64,000 bases of DNA from Protopterus annectens (lineage: Eukaryota; Chordata; Ceratodontiformes; Protopteridae). The DNA lies in contig NC_056725.1 of assembly GCF_019279795.1 (NCBI RefSeq), positions 1,750,058,916 to 1,750,122,915 on the forward strand. The letters are read 5' to 3'. The translations under genes and the position numbers were made by a program. The notes beneath the pieces are model-generated. The model was given only the letters and a program-made list of their open reading frames with translations. It did not search any database and was not told the origin of the DNA. Of the stretch, positions 59,005-64,000 are shown one piece after another. Position 1 is the stretch's first letter, and each line of letters begins with the position of its first letter.

Positions 59005-59173
59005 TACCCTTAGTTTTTTTCTTTGTTTTGTTCTAGGGTGGTAGGTTTAGAGTTTGAGCCTTGCCTAAAAAGGCACTATGGGGGTGGCAAGAGCCTTTGC
59101 CAAAATCCGAATCCCAGGGTGACAAGTGCAAGCCGAGCGTGGCTTATATATATATAGTCTACCAATATATGTG

Positions 59174-59175
<2 letters not shown>

Positions 59176-59249
<74 letters not shown>

Positions 59250-59295
59250 CATATCTATCTTTATCTATATCTCTATCTATATCTATATCTATATT
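59176..59295. repeat. (TA)n followed by (TATC)n microsatellites
   Basis: About 36 TA dinucleotides to 59247, then (ATCTAT)n to about 59295. Directly beyond the truncated 5' end of CR1 copy D. Confidence 0.97.
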
Positions 59296-59489
59296 TAACT
59301 AATTATACAACAAAACAATGTAAGCACTATTTAAAGGGTAGTGTTTGAATAATCAAAGTACAGATGTCATAACTACTAGTGAACTAAGGAGTTGGTAGTA
59401 CAGAATCTGACAATGACTGATTTCTCCATGGATCAGTCTTGCAGTCTAATATAACCACCAGTTCTTGAACCACCACTTCTCTGTAGTGA

Positions 59490-60020
59490 TTATAAAATCC
59501 TCTTACTTATCATTTATAGTGGTTGTTGTCCCACTTTATTCATCCCTTAGTAGCCCCAGCATTGAATATAATGTACCCTTTGGCATGTATCTCACTAAGC
59601 ATGAGAAGACCTCAGTATTGTCTCACCAAAAAGATCCTGAGTTGCCAATACTTTTAGCTACTGTGATAGACTAAAACCATGTCCCTCTACTCAGTCATAC
59701 CAACTGCTGTTGGACCATCTCTGTTTAGCCTGCCATGCTATGAACAACTTGGCACTTGTTGAACTCTTTCACCTAAATTGAACCAGTGGAAAAGCAAACA
59801 GCCATTCTAGAGGCCTAATCCTATATTATGATATCACCACTACCATAGGGCATGAGAGATATATAATTCATCGAACACCCTCTTTCTGGAATATGCTGCC
59901 CTTGCCGGTGAAGCAGAGTACATCCACAGCATTCTTTAAAATCAGCCTGGATGACTGCGTAAGTGATGATACATTTCACCAGGGATGGAAAAATTCTCCT
60001 TAATGGGGAACATTATTAGT
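59490..60020 (+). mobile_element. Old CR1 RT C-terminal fragment
   Basis: Plus strand reads VVVPLYSSLSSPSIEYNVPF + GMYLTKH, then in broken frames the C-terminal W..LPLPVK.STSTAFFK block. More diverged than copies A-E. No 3' tail. Confidence 0.7.
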
Positions 60021-60071
60021 CTTCCAGAGTAGTGGTTGATAGGAACTTTTGAAGTGAAGTCAGGTGAGAGG

Positions 60072-60073
<2 letters not shown>

Positions 60074-60156
<83 letters not shown>
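60074..60156. repeat. (TG)n microsatellite
   Basis: About 41 TG dinucleotides, immediately before module copy 2, as at 17005-17144 before copy 1. Confidence 0.98.
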
Positions 60157-60157
<1 letters not shown>

Positions 60158-60159
<2 letters not shown>

Positions 60160-61620
60160 GCCCCAGGTGACTATATCAGGTGGCTAGAGAAAGTATTCAG
60201 GCTCAAACCCTGTACCTTGAGTACAGGTAACAGCAGCCTAGAATCCCTACCCACTACCACTTGTGAAAGCTTTCTAGATTTATGCATCCTATTTATGTTC
60301 TATTCCTCACAAAATCTGTGGTTTTCAGCATTTTTTAGGCAAATCAGTGAAGGATTGAATTTACTAAATAATGACAGATGTTTGAATTTCAGACTTCATA
60401 TTCGGTAACATAAATGGTAACACAAAACCTTTTATTCTAGCAATTTTCTAAGTTTATAAGATCAGTATTTGAAACCTGTCCATATTCTTGGGGCTGCATT
60501 CCTCCATTATTGGCTTTGTCCAGGTTTTTTTGTGCTAAGAGGTTGAGAGCTATGGTGAGAAGTGGGAACTGAATTCTGTATTCCATTATTATTGGCTTTG
60601 TCCAGGTTTTTTGTGCTAAGCGGTTGAGAGCTATGGTGAGAAGTGAGAACTGAATTCATTAAATGATAGCCATTTATGTTTCAGTCTTCTTATCTTTTAG
60701 GAAACTGCTGGTTTAGCATATGGGTATATTGATCTGACTGTAGTACACAGAGTTCTGGATTCAAGACTTGGCAGCGAAACACATGGTGGTAACACAGCAT
60801 TTTATTCTAGCAACTTTCCAAAATTATGCAAGCAATGTTTAAAATGTGTCCCTGGTTTTTGGGCTCCCCCCCAATAAATTTTGTCTTTTTCCAGATTTCT
60901 TGTGCTGCAAAGTTGAGAGATTTAGTTGCATGTCAAGTGGATTTTACAAGGAGCTTAGAGCTTCAGGGGAAGAGAAGTTTAGTGCTACTTATGCTAAGTT
61001 GTTTGTGTTGTTAGTAGTGCAACAGGTAGTATACTTGCTTTTGATGCAGAAGACTATGGGTTCTCCTTCTACAGTATGCAGATAGATCACTAATACTGTA
61101 CTGTGTTGTACTTTAAAAGGAATGGATGCTGCAGTCCTATGAATCCTACTTTGGAGGAGTTATCTAGTAACTATGTTTCTGTTATCAGCTTGCCATCCAT
61201 TACAAAATTACTAGCTTGCCATTTTTTTATGTAGCATAGGCAGTTTATTCTTCAAGGCAACAGGCACTTTATTTGTAGACGAAACAATGAAATATAAAGT
61301 TGTTTGCTAGAAGCAACTTCTTCATTAGTTACAGATCCCTTTAATGTGGAATTATTTAGATGACTTACTTCTGCATAGATTTTGCATATTTACTAATATT
61401 GCTGGATTGTAATGACAGAAGTTTGAGTGACCATTTATGGTTGAAATTTTCTGAAATAGATAGTTTAGTCATTATTGGTTCATACATTTTGTTTCGTTGC
61501 TTACTAGAAGGCTGTTCCAAACTATAAATGTAAAACACATTCTAACAAGTGGTGCTGTATTATACAAGGAATATAATTTAATACAAATCAGGTTAATACA
61601 ACCAGGAAGGTGAATCAAAG
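60158..61620 (+). repeat. Interspersed repeat module, copy 2 (paralogue of 17146-18770)
   Basis: Colinear with 17146-18770, but without the SINE. The internal word pair recurs after about 374 bp (60423, 60797). Divergence includes scattered substitutions and small indels. The shared preceding (TG)n suggests the TG run belongs to the repeat. No coding frame is conserved between copies. Confidence 0.8.
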
Positions 61621-61644
61621 AATGCATACATGTATGCTTGCTCA

Positions 61645-62560
61645 CAGGATGCAGAAGATCAAAATGGGGGAAGAGACCAGTCACCATTGGAGTCCGCCAG
61701 GGTTCAGTGCTGAGACTTTTTCTGTTTGGCATATACATCTCAAAAGTAGAAGGAAATACCAAAGGGCTTTGGCCGACTAAGTTTGAGATGACTGCAAGCT
61801 AGGAACAATTATTGAATCCCCAGATGACTTAACCATCATGCAGGAAGGTTTGTACCAAACAATAACTGGTGCCAGAATCATGAATTGAAACTAAACTCCA
61901 AGAAATACATTATTGTATCCTTTGGGAAGTCATCTACAATAGGGAACTGCCAAATTGACAATACCCCCTGAGAAGTGACCCAGTTGTTTGGCATTTGGGA
62001 GCTTGTGTGTACAGTAACATAACTTTTGACCAACATGTGCCCAGAGTAATAAAGCCTTTCTATATTGCACAGCTTATAAACAAATTGATTTTGACTAGAT
62101 CTAGAGATGATATTGTCCCCCTTTACAAAGCCCTCATTAAGTCAATCATTTTTTATAATGCCCACTTTGGCATGTATCTGTCGAGACCCATGCAACATCT
62201 CTAGATCTAGTCAAACTCAATTTTAGTAAGGATATAAGTCCTAAACAATAGGTCTTGCATGGACCACCTCAAAGATTTATCACTATACTCAATATCCTAC
62301 AGAGTGCTTAGAGGTGACATGTCTGGTATACAAGGCATCCTCCGAACTAATACAGATGGACCTACTGAACATCAGCAAGTCAAACTGAATCAGAAATACT
62401 CAGTCCAGGTATCTAAACTGAATGTTGTGGAGAGATGGATATATATCGCAGAGGCCACCACTGTCCCAAAACAGACTATCCATTCAAGTAAAACAAAGCT
62501 TATCCCTGTCCACAGTCAAATGCAACTTGGGTAATAGAAAATGTACTCCAGGATTGCCTT
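61645..62560 (+). mobile_element. Old CR1 fragment, RT motif B onward
   Basis: Reads TIGVRQGSVLRLFLFGIYIS (motif B), LWPTKFEMTASL at motif C, where the FADD box has been lost, then MNYHI-like and thumb blocks (61995-62204: SRDDIVPLYKALIKSIIFYN). Heavily mutated, no 3' tail. Distinct from the fragment at 62820. Confidence 0.65.
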
Positions 62561-62819
62561 TCATGCCACTATTGGATAGAAGCAGTTTCTAAATGCTGCA
62601 TCCCTTACATGGGTCCCCTCAAATTATCTATAGTATGATCACATTTATTCTCACTAGGGCTAATATACAATTATAAGCCATGGGATAGGTAAGACCAATC
62701 AGGAAATATTAATTCAAGCACCAAAAGGGAAACTGGCTAAGCTTAAAATGTCCTCCAAGTGAACCTATGTTGTGGTAGAAAATAGTTTTAAAAAGTGCCC
62801 TTTTTAGATCACTAAGTGC

Positions 62820-63206
62820 TCCTCTCACCCTCCGCCCCCACAGTCTTCAACAGCTTCTGGCGCCTCTGTCCCTCCACACCACATGCTTCAGAGACCTCAA
62901 CCTCATTACCACAATCAACAGAACATGCTGGAGTGACAGGTTCATAACCCAGAGACTGCCCATGCTATGGTATAAACTTCCCATACATGTCAAGTAGAGC
63001 ACCTCACTGACCCTCTTCAAGAGAAATCGTGATGAGTGGATGGGAAATAGATAATTCACCCCAGGGATCACTCCAGTGGCTTTACTTGACAGAGGCACTG
63101 GAAACTAAGGTCGGGTGGCATGATGCCAGGGTAATCCTATGAGTTAGGCTTGTAAAGGCCACAGGGACATTAGCCTAGTACTCACCTATGAACCTATGAA
63201 CCTATA
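62820..63206 (+). mobile_element. CR1 3'-end fragment
   Basis: Plus strand reads RDLNLITTINRTCWSDRFIT, WYKLPIHVK, then FKRNRDEWMGNR and ALLDRGTGN with the stop, 3' UTR, and a tail ACCTATGAACCTATGAACCT at 63184-63206. Same family as copies A, B, D and E, opposite orientation. Confidence 0.85.
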
Positions 63207-63431
63207 TCTGTAAAAACTATGGCTAGGTGACCTGCACCAGTGAAAAATTATTGCATCTACTTGTCTGTCCAAAGTGAAAAAAGAAAGAATCACCAGGGGT
63301 AGGCCTCATTAAAGCAGAAATCCTGAAGAAATGTTTATGAATGTTTACTATAAAGGAAAACATGCAGGACCCGCAAGTGCAGAGTAAGAAAGAGATATAT
63401 GTAGATCCCAGCTGCCTAAGTGGAGTAGTAC

Positions 63432-63629
63432 AGATTGTTCTTCTTCTGGCGTTTCCCAGTTAGGGATCGCCACAGCAGAACTCTGGTCCGCTAATGATTG
63501 GCAGTAGATTTTTACGGTGCCGAGGTGCCAGCCCGATGACCAACCTTCAACGAAGGCACACCCATTCACGCATGTCTTTCGAACGCCACTCGACTGCGGG
63601 AAGGACATGCAGACTCCACACAGAAGGCA
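63432..63629 (-). mobile_element. tRNA-derived SINE, 5'-truncated
   Basis: Reverse complement of the SINE tail and body (GGCGTTTCCCAGTTAGGGAT, TGATTGGCAGTAGATTTTTA, CATGCAGACTCCACACAGAA). The tRNA head is missing, replaced by AT-rich sequence from 63630. Confidence 0.85.
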
Positions 63630-64000
63630 GATATTAAAAACAAAAATGATAAATAAAAAATAATATGGTAAGGTGCAATACATCCAAGAGGTCTAAAATC
63701 AGCTTGAAAACTTCTTGAAGATAGTGTTCAAGAAATCATAAGTAATTTTAATTATCCCCCAGATTTGTGTTAGGGTGACATTAAGCCTCTATATAAGAGA
63801 ATAAGCGAGATGAAGATGTATGAGAAGAGTGAGCCTTGGCAAACTTACCGTGGACCTAACTCATGGTGGGCTAATGGAGTGAAGCTGTTACTCACACCTG
63901 AATCCTGTCTGTGTGGCCTGGAACCCATAAAGGAAAGCTCTACATTGGAACTCAAAACATATGTTTTTTCCATTGTATCTTTGTTTTCTGAGCTATTTTA
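63630..64000. other. Unassigned end of window
   Basis: No ORF or repeat recognised. Confidence 0.4.

Larger units (their letters stand above)
56146..59140 (-). mobile_element. CR1-type LINE, copy D, truncated in ORF1
   Basis: Octamer tail GGTTCATAGGTTCATAGG at 56150-56175, 3' UTR, RT (56260-57894), linker (57895-58317), nuclease (58136-59004) and the last codons of ORF1 (59030-59110, LPKKGTMGVARAFAKI-like on the minus strand). The 5' end is lost near 59143 in ORF1, next to an (AT)n run. Closest to copy A by eye. ORF2 is broken into at least six pieces. Confidence 0.88.

Overview
This window is eukaryotic, almost certainly vertebrate, non-coding DNA built mostly from decayed retrotransposons and simple repeats. 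I find no host exon, tRNA, rRNA or other host gene that I can defend. CR1, L2-like, L1/Tx1-type, R4/Dong-type and Penelope-type elements together, tRNA-derived SINEs and very long (TG)n arrays point to a vertebrate with a large repeat-rich genome. A lungfish, amphibian, cartilaginous fish or similar lineage would fit; the species cannot be fixed from the sequence.

Layout. 1-832: a 54-bp minisatellite abutting an L1-like 3' end (833-1580, minus). 1581-5650: a long R4/Dong-type LINE (minus) with reverse transcriptase, zinc knuckle and restriction-like endonuclease remnants and a duplicated 5' segment, followed at 5785-5995 by the 3' end of a second copy. 6100-7840: L1-like RT (minus) split by a tRNA-SINE. 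8151-10620: an L2/Rex1-like LINE (minus). 11629-13496: a Penelope-like element (plus) with RT and GIY-YIG nuclease and an inverted 5' end. 13500-15660: a (CAC/CAT)-rich array broken by an L2-like LINE, which is itself broken by a 329-bp palindromic element carrying a hammerhead-ribozyme-like motif. 15872-17145: a composite of about 37-bp units and (TG)n. 17146-20345: repeat modules also found at 60158-61620. 21250-22190: a second (CAC/CAT) array.

23485-33000 holds two minus-strand CR1 copies. The first (23485-28560) is the best preserved, with an intact ORF1 (zinc-finger-like plus SGNH esterase), a nuclease ORF and a 558-codon RT ORF behind a 5' region with repeated monomers. 33000-46250 is AT-rich and poor in recognisable elements, apart from SINEs and an L1/Tx1-type remnant at 35940-37920. 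46290-49253 is L2-like sequence broken by a CR1 and by a SINE with clear target duplications. 50266-54388 is a plus-strand CR1 with a repeated 5' region but no 3' end. 56146-59140 is another minus-strand CR1. The last 5 kb holds CR1 scraps, the second copy of the 17-kb module and a SINE fragment.

How the parts work together. The genes present are selfish ones. CR1, L2-like, L1-like and R4-like ORFs encode nuclease and reverse transcriptase for target-primed reverse transcription, and the Penelope-like ORF couples RT to a GIY-YIG nuclease. The SINEs carry Pol III promoters; one group has 3' tails like the local L2-like LINE, which suggests it borrows that machinery. Nesting gives relative ages: the CR1 and SINE insertions and the palindromic element came after the L2-like copies they interrupt.
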